Positions 51,684 to 60,096 of a stretch of 64,000 bases of DNA are shown here, one piece after another. Under the pieces are notes generated by a model. That model had not been told where the DNA came from. It ran no database searches and saw nothing but the letters and a program-made list of their open reading frames with translations. The stretch comes from SHLQ01 sp033344795. GTDB lineage: Bacteria > Actinomycetota > Acidimicrobiia > Acidimicrobiales > SHLQ01. The DNA is taken from assembly GCA_033344795.1 (NCBI GenBank), contig JAWPMS010000001.1:310001-374000 (forward strand). Reading direction: 5' to 3'. How positions within the stretch are numbered: position 1 is the stretch's first letter; each line of letters opens with the position of its first letter. The translations under genes and the position numbers were made by a program.

Positions 51684-53744
51684 ATGGCCAACACCACCAC
51701 GAACGCCCCGACAACCGGATACGACGCCGCGTCGATCGAGACCCTCGAAGGGCTGGATGCGGTTCGCAAACGCCCCGGCATGTACATCGGCGGTACCGGC
51801 TCGGCCGGGCTGATGCACCTGGTCTGGGAGCTCATCGACAACTCGGTCGACGAGGCTGCGGCCGGGGAAGCGAACAAGGTCTTCGTTACGTTTCATCGCG
51901 ACGGCTCCATCGAGGTGGCCGACAACGGTCGCGGCATCCCTGTGGGCAAACACCCGAAGCGCAAGGTCTCCGCGCTCGAAGTGGTGCTCACCGAACTGCA
52001 TGCGGGTGGCAAGTTCGGTGGCGGTGCCTATGCATCTTCTGGTGGCCTGCACGGTGTTGGTGCGTCGGTCGTCAATGCGCTGTCGGTGAAGCTCAAGGCC
52101 GAGGTCGATCGCGAGGGCAGCACGTGGGCGCTCGATTTCAGCGAGCGCATGCCCGGCCACTTCACCGGTTCTTCGTTCAAGAAGAGCCATGAGCTCAAGA
52201 AGATCGCCCGGACCAAGAAGACCGGCACACGTCTGCGTTTCTGGCCAGACACCGACATCTTCGATCCGGAAGCTGCCATCGACTGGGACGAGGTCGTTCG
52301 TCGAGTGAAACTCGCGTGTTTCCTCGTGCCCGGACTGCGGATCACGCTCGAAGACAAGCGCACCGGGTCGAGACGAGATCCCGTCGAGTTTTTGTCGCGC
52401 GGCGGACTCAAAGATCTGGTGAACGACATGGCTGGCGACAAGACCACGATCAGCGACGTGATCTCCTTGTCAGGCATCGACACGTTCGAAGAGAAGGTTC
52501 CCGTCAACGGCAAGATGACTATGGTCGAGCGCGAGTGCACGGTCGACGTAGCCCTTCGCTGGGTGGACGGGTTCGAGAGCCAGGTCATCACCTTCGTCAA
52601 CACCATTCCCACAAACGAAGGCGGCACGCACCTCGTCGGGTTCGAGCGGGCCATGACGAAGGCCGCCAACGACGTCCTGCTGAAGGACATGCGCAAACTC
52701 GCCAAGCTCGAAAAGTCCAACAAGCACAAGGCCAACAAAGAGGACGTGCAGGAGGGACTTGTCGCCGTCTGCAAGGTCACGTTCCCAGAGCCCCAGTTCC
52801 GGGGGCAGACCAAACAAGAGTTGGGAACTCCGGGCGTGCAAAAGATCGTCTATGACGTGGTCAAACAGGGCATGGTCGACTGGTACAACGGCATCGGGTC
52901 CAAGAAGACCCACGTCAACGGTGTGCGCGACAAGATCGCCACGGCCATCATCAACCGCGTCAGCACAAAGCAGGCGCTGGACAACAAACGAAAGCTCACC
53001 AGCCTCGGCAGCACCGGCATGCCAGGAAAGCTCGCCGACTGCCGAAATCACGGCCCCGATTCCGAACTACTGATCGTCGAGGGTGATTCGGCAGCTGGGC
53101 CCGCAAAACAGGGTCGCAACGCCGAATACATGGCCGTTCTGCCGCTTCGAGGCAAGGTCGTCAACGCCGGCAAGGCCACGTTGAAGCAAGTTCTCGACAA
53201 CGCCGAGGCCCAGAATCTATTTACGGCGATCGGCGGAGGTTCAGGCAAGGACTTCGACCTCGACCAAACCCGTTACGGCCGAATCATCATTCTGTGCGAC
53301 GCCGACGTCGATGGAAGCCACATTCGTTGTCTCGTGTTGACGCTGTTGTACAAATACATGCGTCCGCTCATCGAGGAAGGCCGGGTGTACGCAGCGCAAC
53401 CTCCGCTGTTCAGCACAAAGGTGTCCGGAAAGGCTTATCGAGCCTTCACCGATGAACAACGCGACCAGATCACCGCCGAGCTTGCCGTTGGCAATCGCAA
53501 GGCCGAGAGCATCAAGTGGCAACGCTTCAAAGGCCTCGGCGAGATGAACGTCGATGAGCTCGAACACGCTGCGCTCAACCCGGAGACTCGGATCCTGCGC
53601 CGCCTGACCATCGACGACGCCGAGATCGAGCGCCGACGTGCGGAAAAGATGTTCGACGTCCTGATGGGCTCCGACGTGTCCGTCCGCCGTGACTACATCA
53701 TCAACAACTCCGACGACTTCGACGCCGCCGCCCTGGACGTGTAG
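51684..53744 (+). CDS. Type IIA DNA topoisomerase subunit B (ParE/GyrB-like)
   Basis: A 686-residue ATPase subunit. GHKL region: GLDAVRKRPGMYIGGTG, ELIDNSVDEA, DNGRGIPV and GGLHGVGASVVNALS; transducer Lys later; TOPRIM domain with LLIVEGDSAAGPAKQGRNAE and metal Asps in ILCDADVDGSHIR; the end has KGLGEMN and LDP-like NPETRIL. EGDSAAGPAKQGR departs from the common EGDSAGGSAKQGR by two residues, a trait of non-gyrase relatives. It works with the preceding subunit A in the same operon. Confidence 0.93.
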   Translation: MANTTTNAPTTGYDAASIETLEGLDAVRKRPGMYIGGTGSAGLMHLVWELIDNSVDEAAAGEANKVFVTFHRDGSIEVADNGRGIPVGKHPKRKVSALEVVLTELHAGGKFGGGAYASSGGLHGVGASVVNALSVKLKAEVDREGSTWALDFSERMPGHFTGSSFKKSHELKKIARTKKTGTRLRFWPDTDIFDPEAAIDWDEVVRRVKLACFLVPGLRITLEDKRTGSRRDPVEFLSRGGLKDLVNDMAGDKTTISDVISLSGIDTFEEKVPVNGKMTMVERECTVDVALRWVDGFESQVITFVNTIPTNEGGTHLVGFERAMTKAANDVLLKDMRKLAKLEKSNKHKANKEDVQEGLVAVCKVTFPEPQFRGQTKQELGTPGVQKIVYDVVKQGMVDWYNGIGSKKTHVNGVRDKIATAIINRVSTKQALDNKRKLTSLGSTGMPGKLADCRNHGPDSELLIVEGDSAAGPAKQGRNAEYMAVLPLRGKVVNAGKATLKQVLDNAEAQNLFTAIGGGSGKDFDLDQTRYGRIIILCDADVDGSHIRCLVLTLLYKYMRPLIEEGRVYAAQPPLFSTKVSGKAYRAFTDEQRDQITAELAVGNRKAESIKWQRFKGLGEMNVDELEHAALNPETRILRRLTIDDAEIERRRAEKMFDVLMGSDVSVRRDYIINNSDDFDAAALDV

Positions 53745-53752
53745 CTCACCCT

Positions 53753-53796
53753 GCTTCTGTGAAGGATGGTGGGCCAATCTGGCTCACCAGGCTTCA
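53753..53796 (+). repeat. Imperfect hairpin repeat, copy 1
   Basis: GCTTCTGTGAAGGATGGTGG begins a 24-bp segment identical to one at 54985. The following arm (53780-53796) pairs with 53760-53776 at 14 of 17 positions. It lies just after the topoisomerase B stop and just before the RTX gene and may act as a terminator. Confidence 0.75.
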
Positions 53797-53837
53797 GAGA
53801 ACTTAAGCGCTCCCGGCGTCGGTCCGATATCTGCTCG

Positions 53838-54971
53838 ATGCGCACAAAGTCGACACGGATAACGGCGGGATTCAGGCTGCTTCTCGGAGGGCTTCTCTCA
53901 ACGTCAGCAGCACTCGGCGCGGCGGCGCCCACGGCCACGTGCAACGGACTCGATGCAACGATTGAGGTCACCGCGGGCGTAGACCTGCTTCGCATCGAAG
54001 GCACCGAGGGCGACGACGTGATGGTCGTGCATGGCGCCGACGCACAACAGGTTGTCGATGGCCTCGGTGGCAATGACACGATCTGTGCCGCCCACGTGGA
54101 GATGATCATCGCCGGACCTGGCCACGACTTTGTCCAGGTTCTCGATGGGCCAGACATCGACATTGTGGTCGATGGCGGCGAAGGCAACGACGAGATTCAC
54201 GGGTCGGATTCGTTTCACGAACGCCTCGGTGGAGGTCCTGGCGACGACGTGATCCATGGTCACGGTGGCTGGGACATCATCGGCGGCGAAGACGGAGACG
54301 ACATCATCTACGGCAACGCTGGCGACGACTACCTGCTGGGTGGCGGTGGCACCGACATCATCTATGGCGGCTGGGGCCAAGACTTCCTCTACGGCGGGGA
54401 CGACGCTGACCTCGGGATCAGCGAAACGCCCGATACCGGCGACCAACTCTTTGGCGGCCCAGGCGACGACTATGTCGTCGGTCAACGAGGAGCCGATTCG
54501 CTCTACGGCGGTGACGGTAACGACATACTCATCTCCAACGAGTCTCAAGACCTCGCTGACCTCGAGAGCACCACGTCCGCTGACCTTCTCGACGACGCAG
54601 GCTCGCGCATGTTCGGCGGCGCCGGTGATGACCTCATCGTCGGATCAAACCGGTGGGACCGCATGCAGGGCGGCCCGGGAAACGACACGCTCTTCGGATT
54701 CGAAGGCCGGGACTACGTCCGAGGTGGCCCCGGCGACGACAACATCATCGGCGGCAAAGGCATCGACGACACCAACGGAAACACGGGCGCCGACCACATC
54801 ATCTACGAACCCGGCGAAATGACCAGCGGCGGCTGGGGCATCGATCGCTGCGAAACCAGCACCTGGCCCAACGCCGAAAACCCACGCGCCTGCGAACGGA
54901 CCGGCACACCCACTCTCGACTATCTACCACCCACCACCTACACGCGATTGCACGATCAGCTCGCCGACTAG
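53838..54971 (+). CDS. Secreted RTX-type calcium-binding repeat protein
   Basis: A 377-residue protein with a signal peptide (ITAGFRLLLGGLLSTSAALG) and about ten nonapeptide-type units such as GGEDGDDIIYG, GGGPGDDVIHG and GGPGNDTLFG, forming a calcium-binding beta-roll. It has only a few Cys near the N-terminus and the end. No catalytic domain is visible, so a surface, adhesion or matrix role is likely. ATG 53838 is chosen because it starts the signal peptide. It is flanked by near-identical hairpin repeats. Confidence 0.88.
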   Translation: MRTKSTRITAGFRLLLGGLLSTSAALGAAAPTATCNGLDATIEVTAGVDLLRIEGTEGDDVMVVHGADAQQVVDGLGGNDTICAAHVEMIIAGPGHDFVQVLDGPDIDIVVDGGEGNDEIHGSDSFHERLGGGPGDDVIHGHGGWDIIGGEDGDDIIYGNAGDDYLLGGGGTDIIYGGWGQDFLYGGDDADLGISETPDTGDQLFGGPGDDYVVGQRGADSLYGGDGNDILISNESQDLADLESTTSADLLDDAGSRMFGGAGDDLIVGSNRWDRMQGGPGNDTLFGFEGRDYVRGGPGDDNIIGGKGIDDTNGNTGADHIIYEPGEMTSGGWGIDRCETSTWPNAENPRACERTGTPTLDYLPPTTYTRLHDQLAD

Positions 54972-54991
54972 GCAGGGCCCCGCCGCTTCTG

Positions 54992-55028
54992 TGAAGGATG
55001 GTGGGCCAGATTGGCCCACCATCCTTCA
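54992..55028 (+). terminator. Perfect 17-bp hairpin after the RTX gene (repeat copy 2)
   Basis: TGAAGGATGGTGGGCCA (54992-55008) and its exact complement (55012-55028) share a 3-nt loop and are followed by AATTT. The shared 24-bp segment begins at 54985. It is probably a transcription terminator, and it belongs to the same repeat family as 53753-53796. Confidence 0.7.
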
Positions 55029-55064
55029 AATTTCGCTGGCGGTGCGGTGGGCTAAGGTCGCGCC

Positions 55065-55472
55065 ATGGCCATTCGATCGGTGAAAGAGATGATGGCGGCC
55101 GCTCGCGAGGAGATCGACAACGTCTCCCCTGCCGAAGCGCAGCGCCGCATCGATGAAGAGGGTGCGATTCTCGTCGACATACGCGACGTGCGCGAGCTGC
55201 AAGGGCAGGGGGTCATCCCGGGCGCGATGCACGCGCCGCGAGGAATGCTCGAGTTCTGGATCGATCCGGCTTCGCCGTACCACAAGCCCGAGTTCGCCGA
55301 AGACCGTGAATACATCTTTCATTGAGCTGCCGGTAGCCGGTCAAGTTTGACCACCAAGATGCTCCAGGACATGGGCATGGAGAACATCTCCCACGTCGAT
55401 ACCGGCTTCAACGGGTGGAAGGACGCAGGCCTACCGGTCCAGGACTACGACGACTGGAAGGCCGCCGACTAA
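55065..55472 (+). CDS. Rhodanese-like sulfurtransferase with in-frame TGA at the catalytic Cys (candidate selenoprotein)
   Basis: Read from ATG 55065, the frame codes for a rhodanese start (NVSPAEAQRRIDEEGAILVD, IRDVRELQGQGVIPGAMHAP, REYIFH) and meets TGA at 55323-55325. The same frame then continues through AAGSRSSLTTKMLQDMG and HVDTGFNGWKDAGLPVQDYD to TAA 55470-55472, giving 135 residues, a normal single-domain size. The TGA is at residue 87, exactly where the active-site loop C-x-x-G-x-R has its Cys (here U-A-A-G-S-R). The terminal TAA interlocks with the stop of the convergent gene, as other real pairs here do. It is either a selenoprotein, a nonsense mutant or a base error. Sec-rhodaneses are a known selenoprotein type. 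Confidence 0.75.
55326..55355 (+). promoter_or_regulatory. Candidate bacterial SECIS hairpin behind the rhodanese TGA
   Basis: GGTCA (55339-55343) pairs with TGACC (55348-55352) around loop AGTT, with GGT/ACC (55332-55334/55353-55355) as a lower stem and a 4-nt bulge. The loop starts 19 nt after the TGA and has G at its second position, both matching the general bacterial SECIS rules (distance 16-37 nt, G in the first two loop bases). Confidence 0.5.
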
Positions 55473-56104
55473 CCGATCTTCGCTGCGAGGTTGGCACCGA
55501 TGCTTCGCAGAAATGGCACTGCGAGATCGGGGTGCGATCGCTGTAGATCTCGAAGAGTTGCCTTCGTCCACCGCCGGACCTCCACAGGTCCATCACAGCG
55601 AACAGTCGCCGTCGCCGCGGCATCGGTCCCCAACGCATAACTCATCTCGCCCAGGAGCATCGGAGCCACGCGGTGAAGGTCGCCCGAACCAATCTCGATG
55701 ACGACACCACCCGAGGTGACGACCAGAACATCATCGAGCGCTTCACCCTTGGTGATCAGTGTGGTTCCCGATTCGTGGTCGTCGGTCCGGCCGAGATGCC
55801 AAAAGAGCAGGAACTCCCTCGGAGACATGGTGCCGAACACGGCCTCGTGCACCTGCTCCTGGTCAGACGTCAGTTCCACCGGCTGGCGCTGGAGATACAA
55901 CCGCCGCAGATGGCGTGAGCCAATGATCACAAAGAGTGCGTTGGCCACGATCGCCACCCAGCCATCGTCGATCATGAACCCCCAGATGATGAACCCCATG
56001 CTGGTGCACATGAGTGCGAGCCGTAGAAAGAACTCATCTCGAATCGCAGGGGACAACAGATACGCCAGGTAGACGAGGGTCAATACAACGTTCGCTGATG
56101 ACAT
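55469..56104 (-). CDS. Popeye-like membrane protein with cyclic-nucleotide-binding-type domain
   Basis: A protein of about 211 residues with three N-terminal hydrophobic segments (LTLVYLAYLLSP, LALMCTSMGFIIWGFMI, VAIVANALFVIIG) and a C-terminal jelly-roll like that of Popeye/cNMP proteins (SGTTLITKGEALDDVLVVTS and PMLLGEMSYALG). Typical cAMP-contact residues are not clearly kept. I start at ATG 56104; upstream in-frame residues are polar and unlike a membrane protein start. The stop overlaps the rhodanese TAA on the other strand. Role unknown. Confidence 0.75.
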   Translation of the reverse strand: MSSANVVLTLVYLAYLLSPAIRDEFFLRLALMCTSMGFIIWGFMIDDGWVAIVANALFVIIGSRHLRRLYLQRQPVELTSDQEQVHEAVFGTMSPREFLLFWHLGRTDDHESGTTLITKGEALDDVLVVTSGGVVIEIGSGDLHRVAPMLLGEMSYALGTDAAATATVRCDGPVEVRRWTKATLRDLQRSHPDLAVPFLRSIGANLAAKIG

Positions 56105-56177
56105 CGGTCTGCTTTCTGCCTTTCCTTGCTGTCCTTGCCCTCGATCGTTGTCACACCTGGCTGCTAGAACTACATCC

Positions 56178-57128
56178 ATGGAACTCGACGATTTCGGGTC
56201 GCACGAGATGTTGTACGACGTCGCGGGTGAACGCCCACACGACGCAGCAGATATTCATATCGATGATCAGCTCACCGTCTCCACAGATGGGCCTCCCCCG
56301 TACCTCTCTCCGTCGAGCGCCAGCACGTTCCGTTCCTGCGCCAAGCGGTGGAAGTTTCGCTACATCGACCGGTTGGCTGACCCGGCTGGCGAAGCCGCTC
56401 TCGCTGGCACCTTTGCGCACCGGGTCCTCGAGGTTCTCCTCGATGAGCCCGCGGTGCAACGTACGACCGACCGCGCCCGCGAGATCGCACGCGAGGTGTG
56501 GCCCGAAACCGAAGCCGATCCCGATTACGTTGCCCTCGCGCTCGACGAGCAAGAACAGCGACGCTTTCGTTGGCTTGGCTGGACGGCAATCGAAGGCCTG
56601 TGGCAGCTCGAAGATCCCGCTCTGGTGACGGTGGTGGCCACCGAACAAAAAGTCGACACCCACATAGGCGAGGTGCCATTTCGAGGGATCGTCGATCGCC
56701 TCGAACGGTCAAGCGCTGATGCATCCGCCGGGCTTGTCGTGAGCGACTACAAGTCTGGCCGCGCACCATCGCCACGTTTTCAACACGATCGCCTCGACCA
56801 AGTACTGCTCTACGCCGCAGCTGTCGAAGCGTTCAACGGCGAACGACCAAAGGCAGCACGACTGCTCTACCTCGGTCAATGCATCGTCGAGACCGAGGTG
56901 ACCGACGAACTGCTCGACGCCTCAATAGAGGCATTGCAGCAAACCTGGTCGCACATCAACATCGCGGTCGACACACAAACCTATGAGGCCTCCCCTGGCC
57001 CCCTTTGTGGTTGGTGCCCCTATGCCGGTGAATGCACCGAAGGTTTGGCCGAACTCGAACTCCGTCAATCGTCGGGACGAATCCGATCCTCGGCCCCATC
57101 GCTGCGATTTCTCGCGCCCGCCAGCTGA
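56178..57128 (+). CDS. RecB-family PD-(D/E)xK nuclease
   Basis: A 316-residue AddB/RecB-like exonuclease domain. The active site is built from His in GTFAHRVLEVLL, Asp in FRGIVDRLER, and D-x-K in VVSDYKSGRAP, followed by a Gln region RLDQVLLYAA. Cys in TFRSCAKRWK and the C-terminal cluster CGWCPYAGEC would ligate a [4Fe-4S] cluster, as in Cas4/AddB-type proteins. It is a stand-alone nuclease, common in Actinobacteria, for DNA repair. ATG 56178 is preferred. Confidence 0.88.
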   Translation: MELDDFGSHEMLYDVAGERPHDAADIHIDDQLTVSTDGPPPYLSPSSASTFRSCAKRWKFRYIDRLADPAGEAALAGTFAHRVLEVLLDEPAVQRTTDRAREIAREVWPETEADPDYVALALDEQEQRRFRWLGWTAIEGLWQLEDPALVTVVATEQKVDTHIGEVPFRGIVDRLERSSADASAGLVVSDYKSGRAPSPRFQHDRLDQVLLYAAAVEAFNGERPKAARLLYLGQCIVETEVTDELLDASIEALQQTWSHINIAVDTQTYEASPGPLCGWCPYAGECTEGLAELELRQSSGRIRSSAPSLRFLAPAS

Positions 57129-57182
57129 CTTCTCGACTGCCCGCTACGCAACGCAGCAATTTCGGTCGATATCATCACACAC

Positions 57183-57986
57183 ATGTCGACTCCCGAGCGT
57201 GCCCCAGAGCACGCCAATGCCGCAGCCCTGTTCGCTCCGGCACTGACACAACGATCGACGCCGCAGGTCGACCAGTTGTTCGCCACACTCGTCGACGCCG
57301 CGTTCGATCTCATCGACGAAATCGGCACGATCTCGCTCTGCGCCTATCTCCACGTGCCGCACACGGATCAACCGTTGCTCTTCCTCCAAAAACCAACCCT
57401 CGAGAGCCTCACGCCCACCGACAACTTTCGTCTGATGCACACCATCACGATGCTCTCGAACGGCCGCAAGCCGGTCGCAGCGTTCCGACACGGTGCACTG
57501 AGCGGCCACTACGTCCGAACCAGCGGTACGGTCTCCGATGGCCTGTTCGTCTTTGGCGACATCCAAGAGGCCGAGACCGCCAAACGGCTGACCGGCGTGT
57601 GCCGTGCATTCGCACGGGTGCTTCATCAGTTTCATCTCGACGAAGGCGATTCTCGACTCGATCCGCCATTGCTCGATCTCGAACAACATGACGACCTGTC
57701 GAAGGTCAACGTCACGCTCAACCATGGCTCGCAAACGCTTCACGGGACCGCCGTGGCCTTCTCGCCCGAGGAGGCTGTCGCCAAGTCCGTGATCATCGCC
57801 CTCGGTCAGGGGCATCGCTTCGATGACGTCCAGACGATCGATGTTGGTACCCGATCTGCGGTGCTCGTCGTCGCACACGATCCGAACGGCGCACTCCGAC
57901 TCGGTCTCGCGATCTCCGACGGTGACATCCTTCAAACGACAGCAGTCGCGACGAAGCGAGCGCTCATCGACAACGCACCGAGCTGA
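57183..57986 (+). CDS. Hypothetical protein, possible GAF-like fold
   Basis: A 267-residue soluble protein without signal or membrane segment. Two halves can be seen: residues about 30-150 look like a small sensor domain (helix FDLIDEIGTISLCAYLHVPH and SDGLFVFGDIQ), and the second half (about 165-260) has a different alpha/beta pattern with LNHGSQTLHGTAVAFSPEEA. I do not recognise a family. Start ATG 57183 with no strong ribosome site. It lies between recB-like and the convergent gene at 58012. Confidence 0.65.
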   Translation: MSTPERAPEHANAAALFAPALTQRSTPQVDQLFATLVDAAFDLIDEIGTISLCAYLHVPHTDQPLLFLQKPTLESLTPTDNFRLMHTITMLSNGRKPVAAFRHGALSGHYVRTSGTVSDGLFVFGDIQEAETAKRLTGVCRAFARVLHQFHLDEGDSRLDPPLLDLEQHDDLSKVNVTLNHGSQTLHGTAVAFSPEEAVAKSVIIALGQGHRFDDVQTIDVGTRSAVLVVAHDPNGALRLGLAISDGDILQTTAVATKRALIDNAPS

Positions 57987-58011
57987 CCCAGCGCAGCTGG
58001 CATGTCGGGTT

Positions 58012-59199
58012 CTATGACTGGCCCCACGCGGCCAAGGCCGCACGTGGCAGCAGCCAAGACGCCGCTTCGGTCACCGCGCCCTCCTCGTCGAGCACACCGG
58101 TCACCTGCCACGAGTACAACATCTGCTCGAACGTCCACGCGATCCTCGGCGCGTCGCGTTTGGGAATCGTGGTGGTGATCTCGGGCGCACGATTGATGAA
58201 TTGCACCAGTACGTCACCATCGACCCGAGTGCCCGTCGGGGCTCTACAGATCCCCAAGACCACGCCGATCCAGTCAGCGGGTTCGAGCTCGACGAGCGCC
58301 TCGAATTGCGCGTCGCTGTGCGCATCGAGTTCAACGGGCGCCAGATAGGCCCCCACGAGCCTCACGAACGTGTCGAGATCGACGGTGTGAGCGAAGGACA
58401 GGCCAGCCACATCAAACAGCGTCATCGCGTCTGAGTCGCCCACATCGACGAGCTCAGAAAAGGCGGTGTGCGCCTCGCGCACCGCATCGGTTGGTGGTTT
58501 CGTCAAGTCGGTCCGCAGTGCGGAGACCAAGACGTCCGCCCCGTAACGGTCGTCCTCCGCGATCCGTTCGGGCATCGTCCTGTCGCTCGAGATCCTCTCG
58601 GTGATGACGATCCTGACGTCGAGCCGGCGAGCCAAAAGCGGCAGTGTGGCCTCGGCTTCCTCCGAGAGCTGCGCCACGTCTCGCCCAAGGCACTCTCGGA
58701 GCGCCGAGAGGGCCAGCTCGGCGTCGGTTTCGTGAACCTCGAACCCACTCGATTGATCCTCGGTCGCCGCAAGGGCAAGGCCTTCCGGGCCAACGGCCAG
58801 ACCAACCAGAATCCCATCGACGACCGTGGCCGATAGATCATGTCGATCTCCGCTTGGAGATTCATACTCCAGGATCCAACCGATTTCGGATGGCTTCGCA
58901 TTGGCCACGAGTCGCATCGCCCGAAGCAGCAGATGCCGACCGGTGTCCGACACCCAATCGGGTCCGCTCTGGGGCGGGTCGCCTCCCTCGATCCAGTCGA
59001 TCAGCGCCGCGCCGAGCTCCGAGGCGTCTGCGATGCGCTGGCTCAACTGTCCGTCGGATCCACCGAGAGCGAGCCATTCGGCGACCGCACCCGACGCCCA
59101 GGCCTCCGCCATCGCCGCCGACTCGATCGAGGCGAGCATCCCAGCCGAGCCGATGAGCTCTTGGATGAATCGATTGCGGACGTCGTCGGTGGAAGCCAT
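58012..59199 (-). CDS. Hypothetical protein, divergent from mutM
   Basis: A 395-residue acidic protein with no signal peptide, membrane helices or recognisable motif. It has several helical parts (FIQELIGSAGMLASIESAAM, EATLPLLARRLDVRIVITER) and ends near WLLPRAALAAWGQS. I place the start at ATG 59199; an upstream ATG at 59229 would overlap the mutM start. The long minus-strand reading frame further upstream is an antisense shadow of mutM. Function unknown. Confidence 0.65.
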   Translation of the reverse strand: MASTDDVRNRFIQELIGSAGMLASIESAAMAEAWASGAVAEWLALGGSDGQLSQRIADASELGAALIDWIEGGDPPQSGPDWVSDTGRHLLLRAMRLVANAKPSEIGWILEYESPSGDRHDLSATVVDGILVGLAVGPEGLALAATEDQSSGFEVHETDAELALSALRECLGRDVAQLSEEAEATLPLLARRLDVRIVITERISSDRTMPERIAEDDRYGADVLVSALRTDLTKPPTDAVREAHTAFSELVDVGDSDAMTLFDVAGLSFAHTVDLDTFVRLVGAYLAPVELDAHSDAQFEALVELEPADWIGVVLGICRAPTGTRVDGDVLVQFINRAPEITTTIPKRDAPRIAWTFEQMLYSWQVTGVLDEEGAVTEAASWLLPRAALAAWGQS

Positions 59200-59227
59200 T
59201 GCGAGGGCCGAGGCTACCGTGTTGGCC

Positions 59228-60052
59228 ATGCCGGAGCTTCCCGAAGTCGAGACGATTCGCCGCCAGCTCGATCCGATGCTTCGCGGCGCACGCATCGTCG
59301 ACGCCGACGCGCACTGGAGTGACAAGTTCGCCCCAGCTCGCGACGCGGTGGGTTCCTCGATCGTCGAGCTGAAGCGACGCGGGAAGTACTTGCTCTTCAC
59401 GCTCGACGACGACCACGAATTGATCGCCCACCTCGGGATGACCGGCGCGTTCTCCGTCGCTGAAGCGCCGGTTCCCAGCCCGCCTGTCTGCGCTGACCAC
59501 GGCACCCATGTCCGCGCCGTCTGGGAGTTCGAGGATGGCCGGTGCTTGATCTTTCGAGACACCAGACGCTTCGGGCGCCTCCGAGTTGTCGCGTCCGGCG
59601 ACTATCGCGAGATCCCGACGTTGCACTCGATGGGTCCGGAGCCTTTGAGCGACGACTTCTCGGGAAAGACGCTGCACAACGCAATCTCTGGTCGGTCTCG
59701 CGCCATCAAGACCCAGCTGTTGAGTCAGCGTCCGGTTTCGGGGGTGGGCAACATCTATGCCGATGAGGCACTCTTCCTCGCCGGGATCGATCCACGAGCG
59801 CACCGGCTTGGTCGGACGCGCTGCGATCGGTTGGCCGAGCAGATCAAGGTGGTGCTGCAGGCGGGTATCGACAACGGAGGGACCACACTTCGTGACTATG
59901 TGAACGTCGAGGGCGGGTCCGGCGAAAACCAGCACGAACTGGTGGCGTATGGGCGAAGTGGTGAGCCGTGTATCACTTGTGCGACGCCGCTTCGCTCGAT
60001 CGTTCTCGACGCGCGAACGACGACCTTCTGCACCCGGTGCCAACGGCGATAA
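59228..60052 (+). CDS. mutM: Formamidopyrimidine-DNA glycosylase
   Basis: A 274-residue repair enzyme that excises 8-oxoguanine and FaPy lesions and cleaves at the abasic site. It starts MPELPEVETIRRQL (catalytic Pro 2, Glu 3), has the Lys in LKRRGKYLLFTL, an Asn in the GVGNIYADEALFLAGIDP segment (H2TH) and a zinc finger CITC-x16-CTRC at the end. It is the second glycosylase of this superfamily in the window, besides nei. ATG 59228; the gene is divergent from 58012-59199. Confidence 0.96.
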   Translation: MPELPEVETIRRQLDPMLRGARIVDADAHWSDKFAPARDAVGSSIVELKRRGKYLLFTLDDDHELIAHLGMTGAFSVAEAPVPSPPVCADHGTHVRAVWEFEDGRCLIFRDTRRFGRLRVVASGDYREIPTLHSMGPEPLSDDFSGKTLHNAISGRSRAIKTQLLSQRPVSGVGNIYADEALFLAGIDPRAHRLGRTRCDRLAEQIKVVLQAGIDNGGTTLRDYVNVEGGSGENQHELVAYGRSGEPCITCATPLRSIVLDARTTTFCTRCQRR

Positions 60053-60096
60053 ATCGCTGCCGCGCCGTTGATATCAATGCCTGTGAGCGGGCTACT

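Noticed and set aside
55065..55325. Rhodanese taken as a complete 86-residue protein
   Set aside because: It would lack the active-site loop and the whole C-terminal third, which is present in frame after the TGA.
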